Of a DNA stretch of 64,000 bases, positions 41,074-52,300 are shown piece by piece. Origin of the DNA: Candidatus Poseidoniaceae archaeon (GTDB taxonomy: Archaea > Thermoplasmatota > Poseidoniia > Poseidoniales > Poseidoniaceae); the NCBI GenBank assembly GCA_028356125.1, contig JAOMTZ010000001.1, forward strand, positions 124,001 through 188,000, in the 5' to 3' direction. Made by a program: the position numbers and the translations under genes. Below the pieces are notes generated by a model, which made no database searches, had not been told where the DNA came from, and saw nothing but the letters and a program-made list of their open reading frames with translations. Position 1 is the first letter of the stretch, and each line of letters opens with the position of its first letter.

Positions 41074-41298
41074 TCATGCCTGTATTGGGCTTCGTACAAC
41101 TCGCCTTACTCTTAGGCTAACCACTTTTCCATCAATGACTTTGTTAACCCTGATTGCAGACGCAAGTGGTTTGGATTTTGTTCTTGTTCTACGAGATATC
41201 TTGCGTCGAGATGGACGAGACTTAGGCTTCACAGCGGTAGTTAGTGCAGCTTCTGAATCAGCGTCGTCGTAGTCTAATGCCCAGTTGACCATGCTCAA
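41074..41298 (-). CDS. Small basic hypothetical protein
   Basis: 74 aa, Arg/Lys-rich centre KSRPSRRKISRRTRTKSK; fills the gap between convergent genes. Confidence 0.4.
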   Translation of the reverse strand: MSMVNWALDYDDADSEAALTTAVKPKSRPSRRKISRRTRTKSKPLASAIRVNKVIDGKVVSLRVRRVVRSPIQA

Positions 41299-41346
41299 AC
41301 ATCGAGGTTGTAGATATAAACGGTTGTTTCCGGATACGCCTGATTA

Positions 41347-42498
41347 TCAGCATGCTTCAGCAGGCTTGGAACCATCAGAAGCTTCGTTATCATCCCAGAA
41401 GAATTCAATTTGTGAATCTGTAGAGACGAGAGTTTCCCCGTGTTCATTAGTGATTGTTATCTCGAAAGTATAACATCCATCTTCTCCGTAAAAGTCTCCT
41501 TTTTCTAGAATCCCACCATCTGACTGAAGTGAAACCCAATAAGAGCTGAAATCGCCATATCCATTCGCAACTCCTTCATCTGCAATGATTTCATATTCAG
41601 CAATTGAATCTCCACCCAGCACTCTAACTTCTGCACTCCAATCTGATGCGATTGGAAGAGGCTCTTTGCCGGTAAAAATTCCATCTTCAAAGTCAAAATC
41701 AGAACTAGGAGTTCCAATGCCCACAATCATTTCAACGTAAATTCCTTCGTAGACCTTGTCATCTCCGTTGTTAATATAGGTATATTTCTCGAGAACACTG
41801 ATGAATGCTGTATCGATTTCTCGATTCATGATGTCATTGAATTTCATGGAATCTTCTCCACCCTTGGACGTGACTACAATTTCATATTCGATGAGTTCTT
41901 TGCCATTCATGTCCTCAGCATTACCGTTCCAGAATTCTTCTAGATTAACTGAATGACTGCCTTTATCGATGTTGATGGTTGCTTCATGAGTATATGCAAC
42001 CTTACCAGCAACTAACACCTCGATAGTGTAATCCATTCCTTTAGGGCCATAGAAATCAAGATCGATTTCGTTATCTTCGCCGTCGAATTCAATATTAGAG
42101 ATTGTCACTGTGCCTGAACTGAACAATGCTAGACCTGCAAAGATGCCAGATACTAGAAGTATGGCTCCTGCACTGGCTCCTAACATCTTCATGTCGAACT
42201 CTTTTTCTTTCAGTTCTAAAGCGTTGAATAATATCCAAGAAAGTAGAACTCCGGGAATGAATAAATCATCTAAAGTAAATCCTCCTAAAATGGCTTTATT
42301 GTCGAGAATGAATACAATCACCATGGTAACAATCAAAACCGCCAAAGATCCCAACTGGAATTGTAACTTTTGTGCATTCATACCGCTGCCTGTAGAATCT
42401 CCAGGAAAGGTATCAATTACTGCATCAGAAACATCTTCTTCTGATTTGTTATCGTTCGGTTCTACAGATTTATTTGCCTTGTCTAAAAGTCCACTCAT
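41347..42498 (-). CDS. Membrane protein with extracellular domain, unknown
   Basis: Acidic N-terminus, three hydrophobic helices, then a beta-rich ectodomain. Confidence 0.65.
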   Translation of the reverse strand: MSGLLDKANKSVEPNDNKSEEDVSDAVIDTFPGDSTGSGMNAQKLQFQLGSLAVLIVTMVIVFILDNKAILGGFTLDDLFIPGVLLSWILFNALELKEKEFDMKMLGASAGAILLVSGIFAGLALFSSGTVTISNIEFDGEDNEIDLDFYGPKGMDYTIEVLVAGKVAYTHEATINIDKGSHSVNLEEFWNGNAEDMNGKELIEYEIVVTSKGGEDSMKFNDIMNREIDTAFISVLEKYTYINNGDDKVYEGIYVEMIVGIGTPSSDFDFEDGIFTGKEPLPIASDWSAEVRVLGGDSIAEYEIIADEGVANGYGDFSSYWVSLQSDGGILEKGDFYGEDGCYTFEITITNEHGETLVSTDSQIEFFWDDNEASDGSKPAEAC

Positions 42499-42594
42499 AC
42501 AAATTCCTCTTCGGTTTCAGTAAGTCACGTGACGTGCTTTGTTATCAATACAACCCCTGCGGGAGTCATTTGGCTACGGATTAGAATCGAGTCT

Positions 42595-43548
42595 TTACAG
42601 ACCGGGAGCCGCTTCGCGCCAGTCTAATTCTTCTTCGTCCTCTTCCAAGTTGCGTCTAGCGATTACTGCAGCCGCCATACCTAGCATAGCAAGAGAAGGA
42701 ATCAGTTCGAAGCCAGGGAGGTAAACACCACGAACATAGATGGTAACCATCTGTGCCATTGCATTACATCCACTAGTCTCGTATCTACAAGAGAACTCGG
42801 AGATAGCCATAAACTCAAGTGTATGGTATTCATCTGACCATCCTTGGTTCTTAGGAGTTCTAACTAGAACACGAACCTTAGTAGGTGCAGCCATACTTTC
42901 GATCTCAACAGAAACAAGCGGGATGGAGATTTGGAATCCCTTATCCTCTAGCTTGTCACGAGACTCATCAGTTACACCAACTGCAAACTTGTCAGCCCAG
43001 TTACCCTGGTTGTAAACCTTGAACTCAAAATTGTGGTCTGTCTTTGGAGACAGTTGTAGGAACGGTTGTTCCGCTTCAACTTGTAGACGGCTAAACTGGA
43101 GAATGTTGATGATCATCTGAATCTTAGATTCTGCAGTGTTTGGAGGAGGAGCTCCGTTTGCTTCAACGACTGTTGCTGTAACTTCCAAGTTACGGCCAGA
43201 CATGGTCATCCTCTGGTCTGCTCGAACAGTAGTCTGGAATTCGGATTCTGCACCTGGACCCAGAGAGATAGTACCTGGGGCTGCAACCACTAGCCCGTCT
43301 GCTGTAACCTGAATCTGGATTCTCTCAGCGTATGCGTTAGGGTTGGTAACCTTACAGTTTGCGAAACCTGTTAATGTAGCACCAGGATATACCGGGACAT
43401 CAACAGCCCCGCTAGGATTTGGTGAAAGACATTGAAGGTCAACCGCTGGAACCGACACTGTTGTTTGAGCAGCAGCCGGTGTTGCGATTACAAGGATACT
43501 CGCCATGTAGATTGCGAGTAGGAAGAAAGAGCGTTGTAGAGCCTTCAT
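42595..43548 (-). CDS. Secreted membrane-anchored protein with Ig-like/NEW1-like repeats
   Basis: MKALQRSFFLLAIYMASILVIATPAAAQT signal; C-terminal TM GFELIPSLAMLGMAAAVIARR; ATG verified at 43548. Confidence 0.7.
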   Translation of the reverse strand: MKALQRSFFLLAIYMASILVIATPAAAQTTVSVPAVDLQCLSPNPSGAVDVPVYPGATLTGFANCKVTNPNAYAERIQIQVTADGLVVAAPGTISLGPGAESEFQTTVRADQRMTMSGRNLEVTATVVEANGAPPPNTAESKIQMIINILQFSRLQVEAEQPFLQLSPKTDHNFEFKVYNQGNWADKFAVGVTDESRDKLEDKGFQISIPLVSVEIESMAAPTKVRVLVRTPKNQGWSDEYHTLEFMAISEFSCRYETSGCNAMAQMVTIYVRGVYLPGFELIPSLAMLGMAAAVIARRNLEEDEEELDWREAAPGL

Positions 43549-43694
43549 GGTATCACCTATACACGACCCACCTCCTTGACCCTCATAACCATTTTGGGGA
43601 CTTGCCTTAGGTAAAAGGGGAACTGTGGTGCATTCTGAAACAAGGCACATGTTGATATGCTTATTCATTATCGACAGCACATCAGAGGGATTTG

Positions 43695-44141
43695 ATGACT
43701 GACGAGATTGTAATTGAAGCAGAAGCGCATTGTGACGGACCATGTGGTGTTTACGACCCAGCAAGTGCTAGAATAGCAGGCGAAGCAGTTCAATCCATGA
43801 CCAACAAAATGTTGGCACTAACATGCCCTTCCACAGAAGATGGACAGGCTATGGCATCCTACTTGAACACAATGTCAAGGTATGCATCAATAAAAGAGGA
43901 AGAAGCTCAGAAGTGTAAGGAAGAATTACTAGTTCTATGGACTGATTTCTTCAAGCCTCAGCACCTAGAAGCAAACCCTGACCTTCACGACACATTCTGG
44001 CATGCTGCAAAGTTATGCTCAGCATGCAAGGTAGAGGTTTCTGCAGTGCACGCTCAAGAACTGATGGATGCTATCGAAGCAATTCACTCCATGTTCTGGG
44101 GAATAAAGGGCCGCGAAATCTCATGGATCCGCGCTTCATGA
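43695..44141 (+). CDS. sodN: Nickel-containing superoxide dismutase precursor
   Basis: MTDEIVIEAEA-HCDGPCGVYDPASARIAGEAVQSMTNKM: Ni-hook HCxxPCGVY after a short propeptide. Confidence 0.92.
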   Translation: MTDEIVIEAEAHCDGPCGVYDPASARIAGEAVQSMTNKMLALTCPSTEDGQAMASYLNTMSRYASIKEEEAQKCKEELLVLWTDFFKPQHLEANPDLHDTFWHAAKLCSACKVEVSAVHAQELMDAIEAIHSMFWGIKGREISWIRAS

Positions 44142-44416
44142 AAGTAGTAATCAAAGGCGACTCAATGTGGCCTACATACAGTAATGGCGACATTATTAGT
44201 TGCTCTGAGTTCAACGATTCCGATATTGAGTTATCATCAGTTGTAATATTCAACCACCCTCTAAAGAAAGGTGTAGTCTGCGTAAAGAGAGTAAAAAGAA
44301 TTGATGGCGACAAATTATTCGTACAAGGGGACAATCCGGACCCAACTGCTAGTGAAGATTCTCACAATTTCGGATGGATTTCTAAGGGCCTTGTTTTCGC
44401 ACTGAACAACGAGTGA
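44138..44416 (+). CDS. sodX: Nickel-type SOD maturation protease (S24/S26-like)
   Basis: MKVVIKGDSMWPTYSNGDII (catalytic Ser) ... VCVKRVKRIDGDKLFVQGDNPDPTASEDSHNFGWI (catalytic Lys); overlaps sodN by 4 nt (ATGA). Confidence 0.88.
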   Translation: MKVVIKGDSMWPTYSNGDIISCSEFNDSDIELSSVVIFNHPLKKGVVCVKRVKRIDGDKLFVQGDNPDPTASEDSHNFGWISKGLVFALNNE

Positions 44417-44423
44417 AAATAAG

Positions 44424-44496
44424 TGGACCCGGAGGGACTTGAACCCACGACCGCCCGGTTATGAGCCGGGTGCTCCACCAACTAAGCTACAGGTCC
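44424..44496 (-). tRNA. tRNA with CAT anticodon (Met or Ile2)
   Basis: Reverse strand GGACCTGTAGCTTAGTTGGTGGAGCACCCGGCTCATAACCGGGCGGTCGTGGGTTCAAGTCCCTCCGGGTCCA folds into a cloverleaf; 73 nt. Confidence 0.9.
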
Positions 44497-44508
44497 GTAG
44501 CAATCACC

Positions 44509-45798
44509 TCAAGAGGTTGGTAGTCTTGACTGTGATGGTTTGATTACTTCTCTAGCAATCTGCTCACACTTGTCTCTGACAACCTCAGGGATGAATATCA
44601 AAGCCTGTTCTGATGCCAGAGTTAGGCTTTGAATAAGAGATGAGTGCTCTACGACATCTCTGCCATCTTCGAGCATTATGCCTTGACTGTAGGGCATGTA
44701 TCCTTTCTTTCGGATACTCGCAGTGATTATGTCTTCACGACTAAAACCTGCGGATTCAACAACGGGTAAAATCTTAGGAATTACTACTGAACTCATCTCA
44801 GCATTCAATTCACCAATACGAATAGATTTGTGATAATCTCTTCTCGAAACTAGACGTTTGGCGTACCCCGATAACACCTTGTCACCATGGTCTGCCCAAT
44901 CCATCAATACACCATTGATGTCTGCGTCGGTTAAACGAACGTATTGTTTGACATTGAGATCTTTATTGCACAACATGTTTTCCAGAGATTCACTCAAAAC
45001 CAACTCTCCATTATTGGCCAATTCTTTAGCCCTTGCCAGAACTCGAACTAAATATTCTTGAGTTAATTGGTTAACCTTGTGGAAATACACCTGGTTATAC
45101 AAATGGTATCTAGTTACTAAGTATGCTTCAATTGCAGGAAGTCCCCAGTTCTTGGCATATAAATGTCCAGATTCATCGACTCTAAGTGCTCTGATTACAC
45201 GTGCAGAATCAAATCCACCAATTTGAGCGCCTGAATTAGCTTGATCTCTAATCATGTAATCCATACGGTCAACATCTAACTGACTACTCACTATTTCCTT
45301 GAGGAACGGAGAGATTGGCTTACCACCAAACTCAGATAGACCAGAATACAATGCAAAAAGACGACCTGTTCTCTCTTCACCAAGTATTTCACGAATAGCA
45401 ATACCGATTTCAGTATCTTCAGATTCGAGCATCATTCGGCCCCAATCTTCGTGACTGTGAAAATTAGCGAAGACTTTGTCTGTCTCTAAAAGGTGAGAGA
45501 ACGGAGGATGACCAATATCATGTAAGAGGGCTGCAATAGATACCAGTTCTGAATCTTCAGGAGAAATAATACCTGGTTGAGAATCCGACAAATGGTCACA
45601 AAGTACTCTCGCCAAGTGGTAGGCACCTAGGCTGTGCGAGAATCTATTGTGAGTTGCAGCAGGGAATACATAATGACATGTAGCAAGTTGCTGGATGTTA
45701 CGCAGTCTTTGGAATTCACGAGTGTCGATGAGTTTGGCAATGCGTGCCGGAACGAAGATATCGCGATGAATCTCATCACGTATTACACGGTCCCTCAT
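44509..45798 (-). CDS. HD-domain phosphohydrolase (dNTPase/SAMHD1-like)
   Basis: RLRNIQQLATCHYVFPAATHNRFSHSLGAYHLAR ... LLHDIGHPPFSHLLE. Confidence 0.9.
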   Translation of the reverse strand: MRDRVIRDEIHRDIFVPARIAKLIDTREFQRLRNIQQLATCHYVFPAATHNRFSHSLGAYHLARVLCDHLSDSQPGIISPEDSELVSIAALLHDIGHPPFSHLLETDKVFANFHSHEDWGRMMLESEDTEIGIAIREILGEERTGRLFALYSGLSEFGGKPISPFLKEIVSSQLDVDRMDYMIRDQANSGAQIGGFDSARVIRALRVDESGHLYAKNWGLPAIEAYLVTRYHLYNQVYFHKVNQLTQEYLVRVLARAKELANNGELVLSESLENMLCNKDLNVKQYVRLTDADINGVLMDWADHGDKVLSGYAKRLVSRRDYHKSIRIGELNAEMSSVVIPKILPVVESAGFSREDIITASIRKKGYMPYSQGIMLEDGRDVVEHSSLIQSLTLASEQALIFIPEVVRDKCEQIAREVIKPSQSRLPTS

Positions 45799-45874
45799 GT
45801 TTGGGCCTTTGGCATCTAATATCAAGTCCTTTCGCTGCGCAAGAGATTATTGTACTGGATGGTTTGGACGGGGT

Positions 45875-47704
45875 ATGAGCGAGAGTGCACAGTTGGATGA
45901 CAGTGACTCAAAACCCGATGATGTCGAGGAACTTGTGTCAGAAGCAAACATCGAAATGGATGTTGATTCTGTATTCGAAACCTATGATGCCAACTCCGAC
46001 GGTAAAATAGAGCATAGCGAGTATGTTGCCAAACATAAAGCAGAAGTCGAAAGTGGAGGCGTTTCAGGTTTCATTGACCGCCTACTTGATGACAGCCCTG
46101 AACTTAGAGGCCAGAGACTTTGGGTCATGTTCGCATTATCGGTTCTACTCGTAGCAGCTATGAATGCTTATGCAATGGTGAGAGAACCTGAACTCGTGAA
46201 AATTGAGAATTTGGTTGAACATAACAACGAAGTTGTGTCAATTGAAGGAACTGTTCTATCTTGGGTTGAAGACCCTTATTCATCTGGAGAAGATCGTGTT
46301 AATATCATTATCGAAGACGATACCGGAGTGGCACAATTGCGTTGGTATCGATTTGGAGAAATACCAATGATCGGCACTAAAGTTACCGCTACTGGCGACG
46401 TAATAGAATACAACGGCCGGCTCTGGCTGCAGGCTCTAGGAAGTGGAGCACTGTCATGGGACGAATCCGATGTTCCGGACGCCCCGATCATAGCAATCTC
46501 TACTATTGCTGCAAACCCTCAAGATTTCGTAGGAGATGCATTTACAATTACAGGCTATATTTCAAAACCTGTAAATCCTAATGCAACATTTACTTCACTT
46601 GACTTAAGAGACCACCCCAATTATGGTAATCACGAGCACCAAATGAATATGATAATTCATTCTGCGCCAGGGCAGTGGTTAGAAGCCGGGCAGAAAGTAG
46701 AGATTACTGCTGTAATCGAATACAGCCAGAAGTTCCTACAGTGGACCATCCACACAGAAGGCCCAGAGATTAGAATTGTTAGAACACACGAGCCTCAGGC
46801 AACCACTATTGGTTGGTCTAATTACCAAACCTGGTCATACAATTCAGGTGCTAAAGTCTTACTAGTTGGTGAAATATCTGGCGATGAGATTATTGAATCT
46901 GGAGGCGATTTGAGGGCTTGTGTCCTCAATTCAGGAGACCTTTCATCTTACGAAGGAGAAGAAGTCAGTTTCGGTGGGAGACTGATTTGGTCAACTTCTT
47001 ATGCGGGCTGGTGTATCGATGCATCTGGTTCTATTGAAGTAGATTTAATCGATGTATCTGATGCTGAAAACCTACTAGGACAGCTATCCAGTAACCCTGC
47101 AGATACATTGGAGGAAGTTGCAAACGGCACCACATTCCTAATCACCGGAGTTGTATCTGGCTCTACGCTGATGAGCGAAACTGGTGATACAAAAATAATC
47201 ATAGCCAACGCAGTATATCCAAACACCTTAGCAAAAATGGATGCTTACGTTCCGGTAGGACAACATTACGGCTGGCTAGAAGAAGGTCAACCGATCGTTG
47301 CTAATGTCACTGTATCTTGGAACTCTGCAAGTTCTGAATTCCAGTTGATGGTGCTCGACATGGTCCTCACTGGTGAACCAACATCCGCCAACCCTTACGA
47401 CCTAAGTGATGGAGCACCTGCATTCTATGACTTGAACAAAATCACTAGCATCATTGGAAACATTGTGACTATCGACGGTCAAATGTACCTACAGAAAGAA
47501 GGTGGCGAACAGAAAATTAGAATCAATGCACAATTCAACTCAATCGGTCTTAATGAACAGCACGAAGGGCTAACCCTGAAGTGGACTGGAAGACTGATTG
47601 AAGTTCCTAATGATGTCACTCTAGCACACATATATGTTCTAGACAATGCAGATGTTACCGATGAAGATGGTAATGGCATTGCTGATGATGCAGAGGATGC
47701 TTGA
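45875..47704 (+). CDS. Membrane protein with EF-hand and repeated OB-fold-like domains
   Basis: EF-hand FETYDANSDGKIEHSEY, TM LWVMFALSVLLVAAMNAYAM, then repeats of the type VSIEGTVLSW...VNIIIEDDTGVAQLRWY. Confidence 0.7.
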   Translation: MSESAQLDDSDSKPDDVEELVSEANIEMDVDSVFETYDANSDGKIEHSEYVAKHKAEVESGGVSGFIDRLLDDSPELRGQRLWVMFALSVLLVAAMNAYAMVREPELVKIENLVEHNNEVVSIEGTVLSWVEDPYSSGEDRVNIIIEDDTGVAQLRWYRFGEIPMIGTKVTATGDVIEYNGRLWLQALGSGALSWDESDVPDAPIIAISTIAANPQDFVGDAFTITGYISKPVNPNATFTSLDLRDHPNYGNHEHQMNMIIHSAPGQWLEAGQKVEITAVIEYSQKFLQWTIHTEGPEIRIVRTHEPQATTIGWSNYQTWSYNSGAKVLLVGEISGDEIIESGGDLRACVLNSGDLSSYEGEEVSFGGRLIWSTSYAGWCIDASGSIEVDLIDVSDAENLLGQLSSNPADTLEEVANGTTFLITGVVSGSTLMSETGDTKIIIANAVYPNTLAKMDAYVPVGQHYGWLEEGQPIVANVTVSWNSASSEFQLMVLDMVLTGEPTSANPYDLSDGAPAFYDLNKITSIIGNIVTIDGQMYLQKEGGEQKIRINAQFNSIGLNEQHEGLTLKWTGRLIEVPNDVTLAHIYVLDNADVTDEDGNGIADDAEDA

Positions 47705-47716
47705 GGAGGAATTCAT

Positions 47717-49216
47717 ATGGATGGATTCTGGTTGGAGTTTGGGTGGATGCTAGCAGCGCTATTTATTGGCGTATGCATAGGATCTTTGACCGGACTTATT
47801 CCCGGATTCCACGTAAACAATGTTGCTTTGATTCTACTTGGAGTATCGCCTGCATTGCTAGCAATTGGAATACCCTTGTCTGCTGCTGCAGGAATAATTG
47901 TAGCAACAGGAGTAGTCCATACTTTCCTCAATTATATCCCCTCGGCGCTGATAGGTGCGCCCGGTGCAGATACTGCCTTAGCACTTTTACCCGGGCATCG
48001 AATGTTACTATCTGGAAATGCTCCTAAGGGAGTTGCATACTCTGCTAGGGGGAGCCAGTTAGGGTTATTCTTGTCTCTGCCTTTGATTGTTGCAGCAAGA
48101 ATCGCATTCGGGCCAGAGTTAGGGCTTTACGACACTCTCCGAGGTGCACTTCCATTTGTGCTACTCTCTATATCGTTACTACTACTAGCAACTGAAACTA
48201 CAAGGCTTGATTTCCCAAATTGGGTTACCAAAATCACTTTTGGAAAGTTAGGCGGAGATTCTAGGTTTGCAGGTTATATCGCTGCTACAGCATTCTTCCT
48301 ACTTTCTGGATTATACGGATGGGGAGTATTCAACCTACCAGTTCGATCACCGGTTGACATGCCAGGTGCTGGACTCTTGCTACCTGCTCTAGCAGGATTA
48401 TTCGGAATTGCGAACTTGCTAGATATCTATGCGACAACCTCAGAGATACCTCCTCAGAAAGAGGATTGGGAATTACCTCCATCTGGACCTCTAATCGTTC
48501 CATGCTTCCTATCATCATGTGCCGGAGCTGCAATGGGCGTACTACCGGGAATGACTGCAGCGCAAGCAACTGTTTTGGTAATGGGTGGTAGGAATGCCGC
48601 TGCAAAGTTACAGGGCAAAGAAGGGGTAGGACTTGACTGGGAAACTCGTCAATTAACACAATTAACAGATGAAGAATTACTCGCTTTGGCAAGAGCAGAG
48701 GCTGCTGGTGAAGGAGAGAGCCCACACACAAAGCAAGATCTAGAAATCATTGCATTACTATCTGCTACAAATACTGCAGTCACAGTCATGGTTCTTGGAT
48801 TCCTGTATATCATTGGAAGATCACGTTCAGGTGCTACGCTCGCTCTGAAGCAGATGTACCCTGTCGACACATGGAGTGGGCTGCACCCGACTACTGATTT
48901 TATCAGATTGCTCGCACTTACTATTGCAGCCGGACTGATTGCAGTACCTTTGATGCGCCATGTTGGAAAAGGAATTCTTCAACTTCACGAGGCAGTTCCT
49001 CTTCAATCAATGGTATTGGGGGTAATCATATTTGTCACCGCATTGGTATGGCTGTCTACTGGATGGGTTGGAATTGGAGTACTAATCATTGGTACAATCA
49101 TGGGATTGATACCTCCAAGAATTGGAATTAGGCGTTCACACGGAATGGGTATCATCATTGTACCAATTATGATTTACACATTTGCACAGAAGTACGATGC
49201 GTTTGGATTCTTGTGA
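47717..49216 (+). CDS. TctA-like (DUF112) tripartite tricarboxylate transporter family permease
   Basis: FIGVCIGSLTGLIPGFHVNNVALILLG...FLNYIPSALIGAPGADTALALLPGHRML; multi-TM. Confidence 0.8.
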   Translation: MDGFWLEFGWMLAALFIGVCIGSLTGLIPGFHVNNVALILLGVSPALLAIGIPLSAAAGIIVATGVVHTFLNYIPSALIGAPGADTALALLPGHRMLLSGNAPKGVAYSARGSQLGLFLSLPLIVAARIAFGPELGLYDTLRGALPFVLLSISLLLLATETTRLDFPNWVTKITFGKLGGDSRFAGYIAATAFFLLSGLYGWGVFNLPVRSPVDMPGAGLLLPALAGLFGIANLLDIYATTSEIPPQKEDWELPPSGPLIVPCFLSSCAGAAMGVLPGMTAAQATVLVMGGRNAAAKLQGKEGVGLDWETRQLTQLTDEELLALARAEAAGEGESPHTKQDLEIIALLSATNTAVTVMVLGFLYIIGRSRSGATLALKQMYPVDTWSGLHPTTDFIRLLALTIAAGLIAVPLMRHVGKGILQLHEAVPLQSMVLGVIIFVTALVWLSTGWVGIGVLIIGTIMGLIPPRIGIRRSHGMGIIIVPIMIYTFAQKYDAFGFL

Positions 49217-49302
49217 TTTTGACTGAATTGCGCCCTGCCATAAATTTGCCAGTTAGAAGAAAGCATCAAGGGCATTGCCATAGTCGAAGGACTAGTGGTC
49301 GC

Positions 49303-52300
49303 ATGAAGTCTCGTGTATTTTTCCTCAGTTTTATCCTGATGATGTCCCCCCTGTTGTCGTTTGTAGATGTATCAGAAGCAACATCTGGTAGAGCATTAGC
49401 CTGCAATGGAACAGTTTGCCTCAACGAAGCATTACCAAATCCAAATGGAGCAGATGATGCGGCTTGGCCAAATGGTGAATGGATGGAAATATACAACTCA
49501 GGAGCAACACCAGTAGATGTTCTAAACTGGAAACTTATCAACAAAGCAAGTAAGACTTTAGATTTTGATTCAGCATCGATTGTAGGATTTGAAGCTGGTA
49601 ATTCCAGCACTTGGACTATTCAGCCAGGCGACTACATGGTCATAGCAAGAAACGGAGCGCCGCAATCGCAATTCTACCTAACTAACACCTTTGATTTCAT
49701 TACTATGGAAGACTCTTCAGGAAATATAATCGACCAAGCATCTTGGAACTCTTCATCCTCTGGATTCAGTCTAGAAGAAGACTCATCTAGTGCAACCAAT
49801 GACTGGATTTCAACTAACAGCCCAACTCCTGGAACTGTGAACAGTGCATCAACATCACCTGTCACATCTGACTTAAGAATCAATGAAGTAATGGCAAACC
49901 CTTGGCCATCTGATGACAATGCATCGTGGCCAGGAGGAGAATGGTTCGAAATTTGGAACTCTGGCCTGACCGACATCGACCTAACGGGTTGGTATGTTCA
50001 GGACGCTGCAGGAAACAATATTGCATTCAATGAAAGCCATCTTATTGGTTCCCCGATAATCGCAGCCGACGACTACAGAATAGTTGCTGTTAACTCATCC
50101 AATGGTCGCAGCATTCTGAATAATGGTGGAGAGACATTGGTAATGTATTGGCCAAATGGCACTCAAGCACAAATGATTTCCTGGACAAAGAACGTCGCTG
50201 GATTCTCACTCTCCCCACAGATGGATAATTCGTGGTCATTTTCGTCTTACCCAACGCCGGGCACACAAAATGCACTGGACTGGGATGCGATTGTTAGTGG
50301 AGCACCTATCATCAAAATCACAGAAGTACTGGTTAACTCAACAAATGATGGAGCACCACTGCCTGACGGAGAATGGATCGAGATTCACAACCCGACCAAC
50401 AATGATCTAGACTTAGTGAATTGGAAATTGATGGATGGAATGGGTAACGTTACCAATATCGACATCAATAGTTTGTTACAAAACTCATCGCAACCTGACA
50501 CCCTGATTTCAGCAGATGGAAGAAGATTAGTTCAGTTCTCAATGGGTACTGAATTATGGGACTACTACAACCAGGTCATGCTGATTGATGAATTTGGAGC
50601 TATTGTACACAAAGCATGGTGGACAGATCACCCCGGAATGAATGTGACTCTAATTGAGCCTGCAGACCCATTGCAGCCTTGGATACCTGCAAGTTACCCT
50701 ACACCTGGGCAACCAGAACCAGGTACTACAACAATAATCGGTGAATTAGCCTTCAATGAAATATTTGCAGATGCGGTTGGTAATGACTCATGGAGTTGGC
50801 CCAACGGGGAATGGATTGAACTCATCAACACTGGAAGCCAACCTGTTGACATTGCAAACTGGCACTTTACATCAGGCTCTCGTAATTTCAATATCAATGA
50901 ACATCAGATGCCTCTCAAAACAGGAACAACAATCGCACCGGGAGAGATTGTTTTGGTAGCAATCAATGGTAGTCAAGGGTTCTATCTCAAAAATACAATC
51001 GACACTATGGAATTGAGAGATTCGTCAAACCAAATCATTTCGTCATTAACCTACAACTACACGACAGAAGGCGAATCGAGTTGGTTATGGAATGGAGAAT
51101 GGACGCAGGCACCATGGGCAACACCAGGAGTAGCTAATCCGGACACCTCACCTTACCTTGGTGATGATACAATCGAAATTACCGAAATTTTAGCCCATTG
51201 CTCCGAAGGAACGATTACACCTAGTGATGATTGGGTTGAAGTTCTGAATAATGGAACACAAGTTATTGACCTCAGTGCTTGGAGATTAATATCCGATGAC
51301 GGTGACTTATTCCACATGCGTGACAGCAACATTTGGAACTCTACTGCAATGACCTTAGCACCGGGCCTTCGTGCAGTATTTACAACACCAAACTGGTTCA
51401 TTAGTGGACTTGGTGGCTCTGCAATTCTGGAAGACCCGGATGGTAACGAAGTGGATCGAGTTGATTGGACAATCACTACAGATTGTACGACAATGAATAG
51501 CGAAGGTGAAGTTTTGCCATGGCCTACTCCTGGACAACCAGAGCCGGACACTACAAATTTCACAAACCCTGAAGATTTAATGTTCAGTCGTTTTATGTTT
51601 GAAGAGAAGAGTCAAACTACTAATGATGAGTTCTTTGAAATTAGCAATACTGGAACTCAGGCTGCAAGTTTGACAGGGTGGATGATACGTAAGACAACTA
51701 CCGGAGGAGTTAGTTTCAATGGCACCTTTATTTCAGGACAAATATCTGCAGACTCCTCAGTAATAATCAGTCCTGATGCAGACTCGGTCAAAGCTATGGG
51801 TTCCACCATGATCTTAGATGCTGATGATGTAATGAGTTACCCTGTATGGATGCCGAATAGTGGTGCAACCATGCAACTTGTATCTCCAGATGGAATTGTC
51901 GCAGACACATTTGTTTACGGAAACGGACCTACATCTTCAGAAGGATGGTCAGGGCCCTCTATTGGAGTTCCTGTAACTACCGTAGACAGAATCCTGTACC
52001 TGAGAGGAGATGGTTGCGGCGACATGCAAGATACTGATTCATCAAGTGATTGGGAAATGCGTTGGTCTGTTGCTGGTGCAAGCCACTTCTGTGGAATAAA
52101 CACATTTAGTGATGATACAACAGTAACTCCACTAATTGGACCAGATAATGGTGGATTTAGTGAAGTCATCAATTTGCTGGGTGCCGCTGAAGATTCAATT
52201 CACCTGCATGTCTATCAATTACATCATCCAAATCTGGTTATGGCGCTGATTGAAGCGGCAAATAGAGATGTGGACATTACTGTAGTAATCCACGAACCTG

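Noticed and set aside
43695-44141. Hypothetical small protein rather than SOD
   Set aside because: The HCDGPCGVY hook and adjacent SodX-like gene make the NiSOD assignment far more likely.
44071-44334. Antisense ORF over sodN-sodX
   Set aside because: The plus-strand sodN and sodX have clear catalytic motifs; the antisense frame has none.
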